Source of the DNA: Curtobacterium sp. L6-1
Lineage (GTDB): Bacteria; Actinomycetota; Actinomycetes; Actinomycetales; Microbacteriaceae
Assembly: GCF_018885305.1 (NCBI RefSeq)
Contig: NZ_CP076544.1
Location: 1,240,001 to 1,304,000 of the forward strand
DNA length: 64,000 nt
Direction: 5' to 3'
Shown: positions 53,150-62,831 of the stretch, in pieces
How positions within the stretch are numbered: the first letter of the stretch is position 1
Layout of the letters: the number at the start of each line of letters is the position of its first letter
Made by a program: the position numbers and the translations under genes
Notes under the pieces: model-generated
What the model saw: only the letters and a program-made list of their open reading frames with translations
Database searches by the model: none
What the model was told of the DNA's origin: nothing

Positions 53150-54577
53150 CTACCGCGCTGCAGCCAACGCGTCGGTCGCACCCGCGGCGACGCTCGCTGC
53201 CGGCACCACGGCCGGACTCGGCCGCCCGAGCGACCGCACCGTCCACCCCGCCGCGACCCACCGGTCGACCGGCAGGCAGTTGCGGGCGTCGATGACGACC
53301 CGCTGCCCGACGACGGCCGCGAGGGCAGCGGGGTCCGCCGCGACGACCTCGTCCCACTCGGTGAGCACGAGCACGAGGTCCGCGCCCTCGATCGCCCCCG
53401 TCATGGACTCGGCGTACGTAAGGGTGGGGAACGAGCGGCGGGCGGTCTCCATCGCCTCGGGGTCCCAGAGGGTCACCTGGGCACCGCGGAGGTGCAGCGC
53501 CGCGGCGACGTTCAGCGCGGGCGAGTCACGCACGTCGTCGGTGAGCGGCTTGAACGCGGCTCCGACGACGGCGATCCGGCGGTTGAGGACCGATCCCCCG
53601 GCCGACTCGATCGCCATGTCGATGACCCGCTGCCGCTGGCCCATGTTGATCTCGTCCACCTGCTGCATGAGGCCCACCACGCGGCCGGCGCCGAGCTCGT
53701 TCGCGCGGTGCATGAGGGCGCGGATGTCCTTCGGCAGGCAGCCGCCGCCGAACCCGAGCCCGGCGTTGAGGAACTTCCGCCCGATCCGGACGTCGTGCCC
53801 GAGTGCATCGGCGAGCGTCGACACGTCGGCCCCGGCGATGGTGCACATCTCGGAGATCGCGTTGATGAACGAGATCTTCGTCGCGAGGAACGCGTTGGCG
53901 CTGACCTTCACGAGTTCGGCGGTGGCCAGGTCGGTCGTGATGACCGGGGTGCCCTCGGCGATCGGGGCGGCGTAGACCTCGCGGATGACGGCGTCCGCGG
54001 CGGGCGATGCCCCACCCCAGACCAGGCGGTCCGGGTGCAGGGTGTCCTCGACGGCCTTGCCCTCGCGGAGGAACTCCGGGTTCCAGACGAGTTCCGCGTC
54101 GATGCCGGCCGGGGTGAACTCGGCGACGATGCCGCGGAGTCGAGCGGCCGTCCCGACCGGGACCGTCGACTTGCCGACGATGAGGCCCGGGTGGGTGAGG
54201 TGCTCGGCGACGCCGCGGGTGGCGCTCTCGACGTAGGACAGGTTCGCCGCGTGCGACCCGGCCCGCTGCGGGGTGCCGACGCAGACGAAGTGGACGTCCG
54301 CGGCGGCCACGGCTGATGCGATGTCCGCGGTGAACCGGAGCTTCCCGCTGGCGACGTGCTTCGTGATGAGCTCGGGCAGGCCGGGCTCGTAGAACGGCAC
54401 CTCACCGGCGGACAGGGCGGCGAGCTTGGCGGGGTCGACGTCCACGCCGATGGTCTCGAAGCCCATCTCGGCCATGGCGGCAGCGTGGGTGGCGCCGAGG
54501 TACCCGGTGCCGATGACGCTGATGACGGGTGCGGGGCGGGTGTCTGCCGAATCGGTCGGCGTCGTCGGTGCGGTCAC
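53150..54577 (-). CDS. ugd: UDP-glucose/GDP-mannose 6-dehydrogenase family protein
   Basis: This is a 475-residue nucleotide-sugar dehydrogenase. N-terminal NAD fold with ISVIGTGYLGATHAAAMAEM; central GKSTVPVGTA, WNPEFLREGKAVEDTLHPDR and KVSANAFLATKISFINAISE; active-site Cys in GFGGGCLPKDIRALM; C-terminal UDP-binding part GAAFKPLTDDVRDSPALNVA. It makes UDP-glucuronate (or a related uronate) from the UDP-sugar. Start GTG 54577 with GGAGG upstream; overlaps the GH26 stop by 4 bases (GTGA). As third gene of the GT2-GH26-Ugd operon it would supply a uronic acid precursor for the synthase. Confidence 0.93.
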   Translation of the reverse strand: MTAPTTPTDSADTRPAPVISVIGTGYLGATHAAAMAEMGFETIGVDVDPAKLAALSAGEVPFYEPGLPELITKHVASGKLRFTADIASAVAAADVHFVCVGTPQRAGSHAANLSYVESATRGVAEHLTHPGLIVGKSTVPVGTAARLRGIVAEFTPAGIDAELVWNPEFLREGKAVEDTLHPDRLVWGGASPAADAVIREVYAAPIAEGTPVITTDLATAELVKVSANAFLATKISFINAISEMCTIAGADVSTLADALGHDVRIGRKFLNAGLGFGGGCLPKDIRALMHRANELGAGRVVGLMQQVDEINMGQRQRVIDMAIESAGGSVLNRRIAVVGAAFKPLTDDVRDSPALNVAAALHLRGAQVTLWDPEAMETARRSFPTLTYAESMTGAIEGADLVLVLTEWDEVVAADPAALAAVVGQRVVIDARNCLPVDRWVAAGWTVRSLGRPSPAVVPAASVAAGATDALAAAR

Positions 54578-56187
54578 TGCTTGACCTCCTGCAGGTCGTA
54601 GTCGGTGTCGGTGCGGCCGATGCCGGCGACGAACGCCGCCATGCTGTCGGCGCGGGAGTTGAGTCGCCAGTCGTTCGTGGTGCGGACCCCGTCGACGATG
54701 GTGGTGGCGGTCTCGCTGAAGTACGCGAACCCGATGACGTCGGCGTTGGCCGGGTCGGCGAGGGCGTCGAAGAGCGAGGTGATCCACTGCGCCTTCTGCC
54801 CGTCGGTGACGGCGCCGCCGGTCTCGGTCGCGCCGATCTCGCTGAGCAGGATCCGCTTGTCCGGGGCGATCTGCCGGATCTGCTCGAGCGTCCGGCCGAA
54901 CGTGGTGTCGAACGTCGGCGCTTCCTCGGCCTTGCGGTAGTAGCCGCTCATGCCGACCCAGTCGACGTAGTCGTCGCCCGGGTAGTACGCCCGCATGTAG
55001 TCGACGGTCTGGTACTTCGGGTTGCCCAGGGCGTCGATGCGCGTCGGGGCCCAGTCCCAGATGACGTAGTCGCTCGCGCCGGCCTGGTCGAAGACGTCGT
55101 GCACGTGCTGCCACATGGCGACGAAGGACCCCGGGTTGTTCTGCTGCGCGGAACCGTCGGACCAGTTGTACCAGGACCCGTTCATCTCGTGGTCGAGGCG
55201 GATGACGAGCGGTTGACCGTTCGCCACGAGGTCCTCGGCGTACTTCGTCAGGTAGGCGTCGAACGCCCCGCCGGTGATGTCGCTGTTGGTGTAGCCGGCG
55301 ACGTACTTCTGGTCGTTGCCGGTCTTGGCGGGTCGGGTCTCCCACGTCATGAGGGGGACGCGACCGTTCGTCCAGGCGCGCTGGACGGCGTTGGCGTTGA
55401 AGTCCTGGTCGAAGCCCTGGAAGAAGCCGACCATGTTCGTGGCCCGCCCGACCTGCTGAGACACGTCGTCGTACTCGGCCCAGTTGAAGGGCGACTGCGC
55501 CGTGTACAGGCCGTACCAGCGGGACTGCTGCGCGAGGACCTCGGACTTGGTCGGGACGTCGACGGGGGCTGCCGGGTCCGGGTCGGTGGACGGACCGCCG
55601 GTGCCGGGGACGACGGTCGGCCCGCCGCCGTGGCCCGGCGTCGCGCCGGTTCCGCCACTGCCGCCCGATCCGCCCGATCCGCCGGATCCGCCGGACCCGC
55701 CCGGTCCGCCGTGACCGTCGGAGCCGCCAGCGCGACCGGACCCGCCGGAGCCGGACGCGCCTCCCGAGCCGACACCGCCCTGCCCGCTGCCGTGCCCGGA
55801 GGCCGTGGTGGTGCCGGACCCGGACCGCGCCGAGCCGAGCTGCGAGCGCAGGTCGGCGATCTGCGCCTTGAGCTGCGTGACCTGGTCGCTGCGGGAGCCG
55901 GACTGCGCGGAGGTGCTCTGCAGCTTCCCCTCGAGCGTCCAGATCCGCTGCTGTGCGTCGGCGAGCTTCGCCTGCAGGGCCTTCGCGTCGGCCGTCGGCT
56001 CCTGCTTGGTGGGGACGCCGAGGGCGCGACTGACCGCGGTGGAGACCGGGCCGGAGGGCGAGATCCAGACCGACCAGGTGATGAGGGCGAGGACCGCGAC
56101 GATCGCGGCCATCCCCGCGGCGGTGCGCTTGGCGTGCCGGGTGGAGGGAGCCCACCAGGTGCTCGTGGGGCGGGAAGGATCAGACAA
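54574..56187 (-). CDS. Membrane-anchored GH26 family glycoside hydrolase
   Basis: This is a 537-residue protein. Residues 1-22 basic/cytosolic, one transmembrane segment ~23-43 (AAGMAAIVAVLALITWSVWI), a coiled coil ~65-118 (AKALQAKLADAQQRIWTLEG), a Gly/Ser-rich flexible linker ~122-200 (repeats of GGS), then a GH26 TIM barrel from ~215. Catalytic acid Glu334 in IRLDHEMNGSWYNW and nucleophile Glu450 in ILLSEIGATE. GH26 enzymes are mostly beta-mannanases, some beta-1,3-xylanases or glucanases. Its place between a synthase and a sugar dehydrogenase suggests trimming or release of the polysaccharide made by this operon. Overlaps both neighbours (8 and 4 bases). Confidence 0.88.
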   Translation of the reverse strand: MSDPSRPTSTWWAPSTRHAKRTAAGMAAIVAVLALITWSVWISPSGPVSTAVSRALGVPTKQEPTADAKALQAKLADAQQRIWTLEGKLQSTSAQSGSRSDQVTQLKAQIADLRSQLGSARSGSGTTTASGHGSGQGGVGSGGASGSGGSGRAGGSDGHGGPGGSGGSGGSGGSGGSGGTGATPGHGGGPTVVPGTGGPSTDPDPAAPVDVPTKSEVLAQQSRWYGLYTAQSPFNWAEYDDVSQQVGRATNMVGFFQGFDQDFNANAVQRAWTNGRVPLMTWETRPAKTGNDQKYVAGYTNSDITGGAFDAYLTKYAEDLVANGQPLVIRLDHEMNGSWYNWSDGSAQQNNPGSFVAMWQHVHDVFDQAGASDYVIWDWAPTRIDALGNPKYQTVDYMRAYYPGDDYVDWVGMSGYYRKAEEAPTFDTTFGRTLEQIRQIAPDKRILLSEIGATETGGAVTDGQKAQWITSLFDALADPANADVIGFAYFSETATTIVDGVRTTNDWRLNSRADSMAAFVAGIGRTDTDYDLQEVKQ

Positions 56188-57865
56188 TGAGGAACGCCTC
56201 CAGTGCGAAGACCGCGATCCCGATGACGTACGGGATCGATGCGTAGGGGTTGAGTCGGCGGGCGCGGGTCGGCTTCGCCGACGGGGTCGACCGGGTCAGG
56301 GCCGTCGGGGTCAGGGCCGACCGGGTCGGGTCCGTCCCGGTCGCGGTGACGACGTCACGCCGGGTGGCGACGGCGGTCGCCGTGGAGGCGGTGGTCGCCT
56401 CCGTCCCGAAGATCTCGTCGAACGCGCGGTCGACGGCCGCCTGGTCGTCGGTGCTGCCGACGGGAGCGGGCTGCGCGCCGTGGTCGACCGGGCTGACCGG
56501 GACGGCCGCGACGGTGACGGGGTGCGCCGGGTCCTCCTCGACCGGACCGCCGGCGTAGGCACCGGCACGGGTGCCCCACCCACTGGCGTGCGCCAACCGG
56601 AAGAACCCGATGAGGCGGATCGGCATGAGGAAGAACGTCGAGACGATGATGAACATCGGCAGTCGGAAGAAGTCGGACGGCTTCTCGGCGAGGTGCCGCA
56701 TCTGCCGGATCGCCATGCTCAGCACGCTGGAGACCACCATGAGGGCCGCGACGTACACGAAGCCCGTCGAGAAGCCGTACTGGTGCAGGATCCCCTCGTA
56801 CAGGTTCTGCCCCTGGCCGGTGAGCGCCCGGTAGACCCAGCCCGCGATCACGCCGAACAGCATGAACGGCAGGATGATGTCGGTCAGGAAGAACAGCGCG
56901 AGGACCGGCGCGTGGCCGAACATCCACGGGAGCATCCGCAGCGTGTTGTACTGCGAGCCGCGGGCCCAGCGGAGCTGCTGCTTGAACAGCTTCTTCACCT
57001 GCAGCGGTGCGTCCGTGTACACGAGCGACGTGTACTGGTAGACGGTCCGGTAGCCCTCCTTGAGCGTCAGGTTCGTCAGCGTCCGGTCGTCGGACACCTC
57101 GAGGAAGACGCCCATGAACTCCTCGTGCATGAAGCGGTCCATGACGCGGACGAGGATGCTCCGCCGGAACGCGATGGTCCGCCCGGGCAGGCAGCCGATC
57201 TGACCGAGGACGCTCTGCGCGGGCATCGAGTACAGCGCGCGCGAGTTCTCCAGCCAGTCCGCCCAGCGGGTGATCCACGAGCGGTTCGGCTCGAGGATGC
57301 GCTGCCGGGTGGTGACGCCGCCGACGGACTCGTCGGCAAACGGCTTGAGCAGCTCGACGAGCGTCCCGGGCGTCCACACGGTGTCAGAGTCGACGAGGAC
57401 CGTGATGTCGCCGGTGGACATCTCGGTGCCCACCTTCACGGCGTTCCGCTTGCCGGGGATCGGCGTGTGGGCCCAGCGGACGAGGGGTGCGAACTCCTCG
57501 CAGACCGCTTCGAGTGCCGTGTTCCGGGCGCCGTTGATGACGACGATGATCTCGCCGGGCTGCTGGTCGACCATGCGGCCGATGACGTCCCGGAACAGGT
57601 CGAGCGGCTCGTCCACGACGGGGACGACGACGCTCGTCGTCCCGGTGTACGTGCCGGTGAAGGGGCGGTAGCGCGCGGACAGCACGACCTTGAGCAACCA
57701 GAGCAGCCAGATCACCAGTGAGTACACGGTGAACAGGTAGAACTCGGGGTGCCCGTCGACCATCTGCCGGACTTGGAGGATGAAGGTGAACATCGATCCC
57801 TGCTTCAACGTTCGAGGGGAGATTCCACGCCATCGGGAAATCGGGGTCGGTTCGGGTGTGCTCAT
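56180..57865 (-). CDS. Processive GT2 glycosyltransferase (hyaluronan/cellulose synthase-like)
   Basis: This is a 561-residue membrane synthase. Transmembrane segment(s) at ~42-64 (FYLFTVYSLVIWLLWLLKVV), GT2 domain with SVVVPVVDEP, PGKRNAVKVG, DSD at 159-161 (VLVDSDTVWTP), GCLPG at 224-228, VSDDRTLT at 257-264 and the processive QxxRW motif at 296-300 (KQQLRWARG), then four or more C-terminal transmembrane helices (VLALFFLTDIILPFMLFGVI and others), and a further hydrophobic segment at the very C-terminus (IPYVIGIAVFALEAFLIV) after a ~100-residue Ala/Thr-rich cytosolic insert. The layout is that of hyaluronan-type synthases, polymerising and exporting a polysaccharide. ATG 57865 lacks a clear Shine-Dalgarno; an alternative is the ATG at residue 25. 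The polymer is unknown. Confidence 0.88.
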   Translation of the reverse strand: MSTPEPTPISRWRGISPRTLKQGSMFTFILQVRQMVDGHPEFYLFTVYSLVIWLLWLLKVVLSARYRPFTGTYTGTTSVVVPVVDEPLDLFRDVIGRMVDQQPGEIIVVINGARNTALEAVCEEFAPLVRWAHTPIPGKRNAVKVGTEMSTGDITVLVDSDTVWTPGTLVELLKPFADESVGGVTTRQRILEPNRSWITRWADWLENSRALYSMPAQSVLGQIGCLPGRTIAFRRSILVRVMDRFMHEEFMGVFLEVSDDRTLTNLTLKEGYRTVYQYTSLVYTDAPLQVKKLFKQQLRWARGSQYNTLRMLPWMFGHAPVLALFFLTDIILPFMLFGVIAGWVYRALTGQGQNLYEGILHQYGFSTGFVYVAALMVVSSVLSMAIRQMRHLAEKPSDFFRLPMFIIVSTFFLMPIRLIGFFRLAHASGWGTRAGAYAGGPVEEDPAHPVTVAAVPVSPVDHGAQPAPVGSTDDQAAVDRAFDEIFGTEATTASTATAVATRRDVVTATGTDPTRSALTPTALTRSTPSAKPTRARRLNPYASIPYVIGIAVFALEAFLIV

Positions 57866-58045
57866 TCAGACAGATCGCAGACTCGCCGCGCAACGTGGCC
57901 CCCGGGCGGGGGTGACCAGCACCGTCGACGGGGTACACCGTGGTCCGCGCGGCGTCGGACAGCGCCCTGTCCTCCCTGGTGCTGTCAGCAGTTGGGTGGA
58001 CCGGTCCGACGGCCGGGACGACGACCGACGACCACGGGGACGGCC

Positions 58046-58063
58046 GGGAGGCGCGTCACCGCT
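58046..58063. other. Orphan half of a GACGGGAGGC-family hairpin in the GT2-glnE gap
   Basis: GGGAGGCGCGTCACCGCT is identical to the left arm and loop of the hairpin at 14171, but the complementary GCCTCCC arm is missing. The 432-base gap 57866-58297 otherwise shows only a short palindrome (CGACCGACGGTCG region near 58127) and presumably the GT2 promoter; I saw no gene in it. Confidence 0.55.
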
Positions 58064-58297
58064 CCGCAGGGAACCCCCGGTCAGCAGGCCTTCGGGGCGG
58101 GACGACCGGATTCGGCGCGCCGAACAGCGACCGTCGGTCGGGAACTCGGGACGGCGCCGGAGACTCGTACCGCTACGGAACCGACCGGGGTACGCGAGCG
58201 ATGTGAACGGGGGACGTTCGACACCCGTCGGAGATCATCGTCGACATGCTCCGTCGACGGCACGCGAACGGCGCCGTCCGGGCGTGTCGCGCTCGGC

Positions 58298-61273
58298 TCA
58301 GGCGCCGTAGAACTCGCGCTCGAAGACCTGCCGTGCGCGTCGGGTGACCGCGAGGTAGTCCTCCTCGAGCTGCGACGCGGAGCCCGGCGGGTACTCGAGC
58401 AACCGGGCGATGCCCTCGAGCTGCGTGCGCTCGACGGGCAGCACGTCGGTCGTCCGGCCCGACCAGAGCACGAGGGCGCTCCGCGTCCGCGAGGCGAACC
58501 GCCACGCCGCGGCGAGCCGCTCGGCGTCCTCGGCACCGACCCAGCCGGCGTCGGTCGCGGCCTGCAGCGCCTCGAGCGTGGAGGTCGTCCGCAGGGTCGG
58601 CTGCGCGCGTCCGTGCTGCAGCTGCAGGAGCTGCACGAACCACTCGACGTCGCTCAACGACCCGCGGCCGAGCTTGAGGTGCCGGGCGGGGTCGGCGCCC
58701 CGCGGCAGGCGCTCCGACTCGACCCGGGCCTTGATGCGCCGGACCTCGCGGACCTCGCGCTCCTCGATCGCCTCGGGGTAGCGGGTCCGGTCGGCCAGGT
58801 GCTCGAAGTCGCGGAGCAGCTGCTGGTCCCCCACGGCGCCGCGGGCACGGAGGAGCGCCTGCGCCTCCCACGTGAGCGACCAGCGGGCGTAGTAGGCCGC
58901 GTACGAGTCGAGGGACCGCACCACCGGGCCGTTCTTGCCTTCCGGACGCAGGTCGATGTCCAGGTCGAACGGGTGCAGGGCGTCCTCGGTCAGGCGGTTC
59001 AGCTCGCGCACGACGACCTGCGCGGCGCGCGAGGCGACCTCGTTCGGCACGGTGGTCGACCGGTAGACGAAGAGCACGTCGGCGTCCGAGCCGAAGCCGA
59101 GCTCGCGGCCGCCGTACCGTCCCATCGCGACGACGCCGAACTCCAGGCCCGAGGGGGCGTCCCGGCGTGCCAGGTCGAGGGCGCCGCTCAGCGTCGCCTC
59201 GGTGACGTCCGTGAGCGCCGGGCCGAGCCCGTCGACGTCGAGGTACCCGAGCACGGCGGCCATGCCGAGGCGGAGTGTCTCGCGGCGTCGGACGCCCCGG
59301 AGCAGGGCGGCCGCCGTGTCCACCGCGTCCCCGTGCCGCGCGGTCGTCGCACCGGTCTCGGCGAGCAGGGCCGGCAGGGGGCGGGGCCGCAGCAGGGTCT
59401 CGGGTTCGTCGAGCCAGGCGACCGCCTCCGGGAACCGCTCGAGCAGCCCGGAGAGGAACGCGGACTCGGAGAGGACGGTGGTCAGGCTGTGCGCGGCACC
59501 GGACGAGTCGCGCAGCATCCGGAGGAACCAGCTCGACTCCCCCAGCGTGTCGCTCAGGCGGCGGAAGGCGAGCAGCGCACGGTCCGGCGCCGGCCCCTCG
59601 GCCATCCAGCGGAGCAGCACCGGCAGCAGGTTGCGCTGGATCGCCGCACGCCGGGACGTGCCCTGGGTGAGCGCGCGGATGTGGGTCACCGCGCCGTCCG
59701 GGTCGAGGAACCCGATCGCGGTGAGCCGGTCGCGCACCTGTCCGCTCGTCAGGACGATCTCGCCGTCGGTCGCCGCGACGGCCGAGAGCATCGGCCGGTA
59801 GAACAGCCGCTCGTGCAGGCCGCGCACCTCGAGCTTCACGGAGCGCCAGCGGTCCTGCAGTCCGGAGGCCGAGGACGCCAGGCGGGTCGAGCGTGCCAGG
59901 ACCCGCAGTTCGTCCTCGTCGGACGGCATCAGGTGGGTCCGCTGCAACCGCCGGAGCTGGATGTGGTGCTCGAGCACCCGCAGCAGGGCGTAGTCGGGCC
60001 CGAAGCGCGCGGCCTCGGGGCGGCCGACGTACCCGGCGGCGGCGAGGGCGTCCATGGCCTCGAGCGTCGACCGCACCCGCACCGAGGCGTCGTCGCGGCC
60101 GTGCACGAGCTGCAGGAGCTGGACCGTGAACTCGACGTCGCGCAGTCCGCCCGGCCCGAGCTTGAGCTGCCGGTCGACCTGCGCGTCCGGGATGTGTGCC
60201 GTCACGCGCTCCCGCATGCGCTGCACCGACTCGACGAACCCGGGGCGCTTCGACGACTCCCAGACGAACGGAGCCACGGCGGCGACGTAGCGCTCCCCGA
60301 GGTCGACGGACCCCGCGATCGCCCGCGCCTTGAGCAGCGCCTGGAACTCCCACCCCTTCGCCCAGCGCTCGTAGTACGCCACGTGGGACTCGAGCGTGCG
60401 GACGAGGGCGCCGTCCTTGCCCTCGGGTCGGAGGTTCGCGTCGACCTCCCACAGGGCGGGTTCGGCGGCGAGGTCGGTGATGACGTGGGTCGCCGCGATG
60501 GCCAGGCGGGTCGCGATGAGCACGGCCCGGTCGGTGCTGATCGACGGACCGTCCTCACCGGCCGGCGGCTCCGTCGGTTCGGTCACGAAGATGACGTCGA
60601 CGTCGCTCACGTAGTTCAGCTCGCGGGCACCGGCCTTGCCCATCGCGATCACCGCGAGCGGGGTCGCCGCGACGTCGGCCGCGGGGAACGGCACCTCGCG
60701 CCGGGCCACCAGGACCGCGACGTCGAGCGCAGCACCGGCCAGGTCGGCCAGACCCGCGGCGACGGCGGGGAACGCCTCGGTCGGGGTCGTGTGCAGGACG
60801 TCGAACAGCGCGATCTGCGCGAGGTGGCGTCGGTAGCGGACGCGGAGGCGACGGCGGGCGGTCTCCCCCGTGGTGTCGTCGACGGCCTCGGTCAGCGACG
60901 CCGTGTACCGCTCCTGCGACCACGGTGGTGCGACCGGGTCGAGCAGGAGCGCGAGTTCCTCCGGCCGGCGCTGCAGGAACTCGCCCAGGCCGATCGAGGC
61001 GCCGAGCAACCGGACCAGGCGCTCGGTCGCCGCGGGGTCGGCCAGGACCGGACGCAGCTGGTCGGGCGCGGACTCGACGAGCCGTTCGAGGGCGAGCAAC
61101 GCACCGTCCGGGTCCGCGGTGGCGGCCCAGACCGACTCGGCGTCCGCGATCGGGACCCGCGGGTCGGACGCGGGGCGCGCCTCCAGGCCGGCGATGCGCT
61201 CGAGTGTGCCGGACAGGTCGGCGAAGCCGAGCCGCGCCAGTTGGGAACGGGACGTCGCTGTCCTGCTGGTCAT
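58298..61273 (-). CDS. glnE: Bifunctional glutamine synthetase adenylyltransferase/deadenylase GlnE
   Basis: This is a 991-residue enzyme that adenylylates and deadenylylates GlnA1. Two nucleotidyltransferase domains are visible: the first with IAMGKAGARELNYVSDVDVI (Asp224/Asp226), the second with VAMGRYGGRELGFGSDADVL. Each is followed by an RPEGKDGALVRTL / RPEGKNGPVVRSL element and a helical domain (LKARAIAGSVDLGERYV; LLRARGAVGDQQLLRDF). Full length. It lies 34 bases downstream of glnA2 in the same direction, the same order and orientation as in Mycobacterium (glnA1, glnE, glnA2). ATG 61273. Confidence 0.96.
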   Translation of the reverse strand: MTSRTATSRSQLARLGFADLSGTLERIAGLEARPASDPRVPIADAESVWAATADPDGALLALERLVESAPDQLRPVLADPAATERLVRLLGASIGLGEFLQRRPEELALLLDPVAPPWSQERYTASLTEAVDDTTGETARRRLRVRYRRHLAQIALFDVLHTTPTEAFPAVAAGLADLAGAALDVAVLVARREVPFPAADVAATPLAVIAMGKAGARELNYVSDVDVIFVTEPTEPPAGEDGPSISTDRAVLIATRLAIAATHVITDLAAEPALWEVDANLRPEGKDGALVRTLESHVAYYERWAKGWEFQALLKARAIAGSVDLGERYVAAVAPFVWESSKRPGFVESVQRMRERVTAHIPDAQVDRQLKLGPGGLRDVEFTVQLLQLVHGRDDASVRVRSTLEAMDALAAAGYVGRPEAARFGPDYALLRVLEHHIQLRRLQRTHLMPSDEDELRVLARSTRLASSASGLQDRWRSVKLEVRGLHERLFYRPMLSAVAATDGEIVLTSGQVRDRLTAIGFLDPDGAVTHIRALTQGTSRRAAIQRNLLPVLLRWMAEGPAPDRALLAFRRLSDTLGESSWFLRMLRDSSGAAHSLTTVLSESAFLSGLLERFPEAVAWLDEPETLLRPRPLPALLAETGATTARHGDAVDTAAALLRGVRRRETLRLGMAAVLGYLDVDGLGPALTDVTEATLSGALDLARRDAPSGLEFGVVAMGRYGGRELGFGSDADVLFVYRSTTVPNEVASRAAQVVVRELNRLTEDALHPFDLDIDLRPEGKNGPVVRSLDSYAAYYARWSLTWEAQALLRARGAVGDQQLLRDFEHLADRTRYPEAIEEREVREVRRIKARVESERLPRGADPARHLKLGRGSLSDVEWFVQLLQLQHGRAQPTLRTTSTLEALQAATDAGWVGAEDAERLAAAWRFASRTRSALVLWSGRTTDVLPVERTQLEGIARLLEYPPGSASQLEEDYLAVTRRARQVFEREFYGA

Positions 61274-61307
61274 CTCGCGTCCGCTCCCGTGGTGTCCCGA
61301 CGACGCG

Positions 61308-62645
61308 TCAGAGCATGCCGAGGTTCGTGTCCAGCTCGAACGGCGTCACCTGGTCGCGGTACCGCTTCCACTCCTGGCGCTTGTTGAGCAGGACGAAGTT
61401 GAAGACCTGTTCACCGAGGGTCTCCGCGACGAGCTCGGAGTCCTCCATGAGCGACAGCGCGTGGTCGAGGCTCGCGGGGAGCTGGCTGTAGCCCAGGGCC
61501 TTCCGCTCGGAGTCGGACAGGCTCCAGACGTTGTCCTCGGCCTCGGCGGGGAGCTCGTAGCCCTCCTCGATGCCCTTGAGGCCGGCCGCGAGGAGCAGCG
61601 AGTACGCCAGGTACGGGTTCGCGGCGGAGTCGATCCCGCGGTACTCGATGCGTGCCGACTGGCCCTTGTTCGGCTTGTAGAGCGGCACGCGGACGAGCGC
61701 GGACCGGTTGTTGTGGCCCCACGTCACGAAGGACGGAGCCTCGTCACCGCCCCACAGGCGCTTGTACGAGTTGACGAACTGGTTCGTCACCGCAGTGATC
61801 TCCGGCGCGTGCTTGAGCACGCCGGCGATGAACTGCTTGGCGGTCGGCGAGAGCTGGTACTCGCCGCCGGGCTCGTAGAACGCGTTCTGGTCGCCCTCGA
61901 AGAGCGAGACGTGCGTGTGCATGCCCGAGCCCGGCTGGCCGGAGAGCGGCTTCGGCATGAAGGTCGCGTAGACACCCTGCTCGATCGCCACCTCCTTCAC
62001 GACCGTGCGGAAGGTCATGATGTTGTCCGCCATGGTGAGGGCGTCGGCGTAGCGGAGGTCGATCTCGTTCTGGCCGGGGCCGGCCTCGTGGTGGCTGAAC
62101 TCCACCGAGATGCCGAGGTCCTCGAGCATGCGGACCGAGCGCCGACGGAAGTCGTGTGCGCTGCCGCCGGGGACGTTGTCGAAGTAGCCGGCCTGGTCGA
62201 CGGGCTGCGGGCCGCCGTCCTTCCACTCGCGGCTCTTCAGGAGGTAGAACTCGATCTCGGGGTGTGTGTAGAACGTGAAGCCGCGGTCGCTCGCCTTCGC
62301 CAGCGTCCGCTTGAGGACGTTGCGCGGGTCGGCCACGGCGGGCTGCCCGTCCGGGGTCGTGATGTCGCAGAACATCCGCGCGGTCGGGTCCACCTCGCCG
62401 CGCCACGGCAGGATCTGGAACGTGGAGGGGTCCGGGTGCGCGAGCACGTCGGCCTCGTACGACCGGGAGAGCCCCTCGATCGCCGAACCGTCGAAGCCGA
62501 TGCCCTCGGCGAACGCGCCCTCGACCTCGGCCGGTGCGATGGCGACCGACTTGAGCGTCCCGATCACGTCGGTGAACCAGAGCCGGATGAACTTGATCCC
62601 GCGCTCCTCGATGGTGCGGAGCACGAAGTCCGTCTGCTTGTCCAT
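61308..62645 (-). CDS. glnA2: Glutamine synthetase-like protein GlnA2
   Basis: This is a 445-residue type I glutamine synthetase. Landmarks: VLRTIEERGIKFIRLWFTDV, GFDGSAIEGLSRSYEADV, GPGQNEIDLRYADALTMADN, MPKPLSGQPGSGMHTHVSLF, NQFVNSYKRLWGGDEAPSFV and ARIEYRGIDSAANPYLAYSL. The site that carries the adenylylation tyrosine in GlnA1 reads EDNVWSLSDSE, with Trp, so GlnE cannot modify it there. Such GlnA2 proteins are conserved in Actinobacteria and usually non-essential; some relatives act as gamma-glutamyl ligases on other amines. ATG 62645 after AAAGG. It heads the glnA2-glnE operon; no GlnR box was seen upstream. Confidence 0.94.
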   Translation of the reverse strand: MDKQTDFVLRTIEERGIKFIRLWFTDVIGTLKSVAIAPAEVEGAFAEGIGFDGSAIEGLSRSYEADVLAHPDPSTFQILPWRGEVDPTARMFCDITTPDGQPAVADPRNVLKRTLAKASDRGFTFYTHPEIEFYLLKSREWKDGGPQPVDQAGYFDNVPGGSAHDFRRRSVRMLEDLGISVEFSHHEAGPGQNEIDLRYADALTMADNIMTFRTVVKEVAIEQGVYATFMPKPLSGQPGSGMHTHVSLFEGDQNAFYEPGGEYQLSPTAKQFIAGVLKHAPEITAVTNQFVNSYKRLWGGDEAPSFVTWGHNNRSALVRVPLYKPNKGQSARIEYRGIDSAANPYLAYSLLLAAGLKGIEEGYELPAEAEDNVWSLSDSERKALGYSQLPASLDHALSLMEDSELVAETLGEQVFNFVLLNKRQEWKRYRDQVTPFELDTNLGML

Positions 62646-62831
62646 GCACGACCTTTCCGTGTTCGCCGGGCCGCGTCGCGGCTCGCCGGAGGCCGCATCG
62701 CGACCGTGCACACAGGCTAGTGCCCGAGTCGCCGGTCGTGGGCGGGACGCGCGCGGTCGGAGCGCTGCGCGGCCGGTTGTCAGGGGTACCGGGGAGTATC
62801 GACCGGTACCGATCCGCGAAGGAGCCCCGTC

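Noticed and set aside
57749..61387. Plus-strand open frame of 1212 codons
   Set aside because: It mirrors glnE on the other strand; the translation is Arg/Gly/Val/Glu-rich without domains, while glnE has both nucleotidyltransferase motifs.
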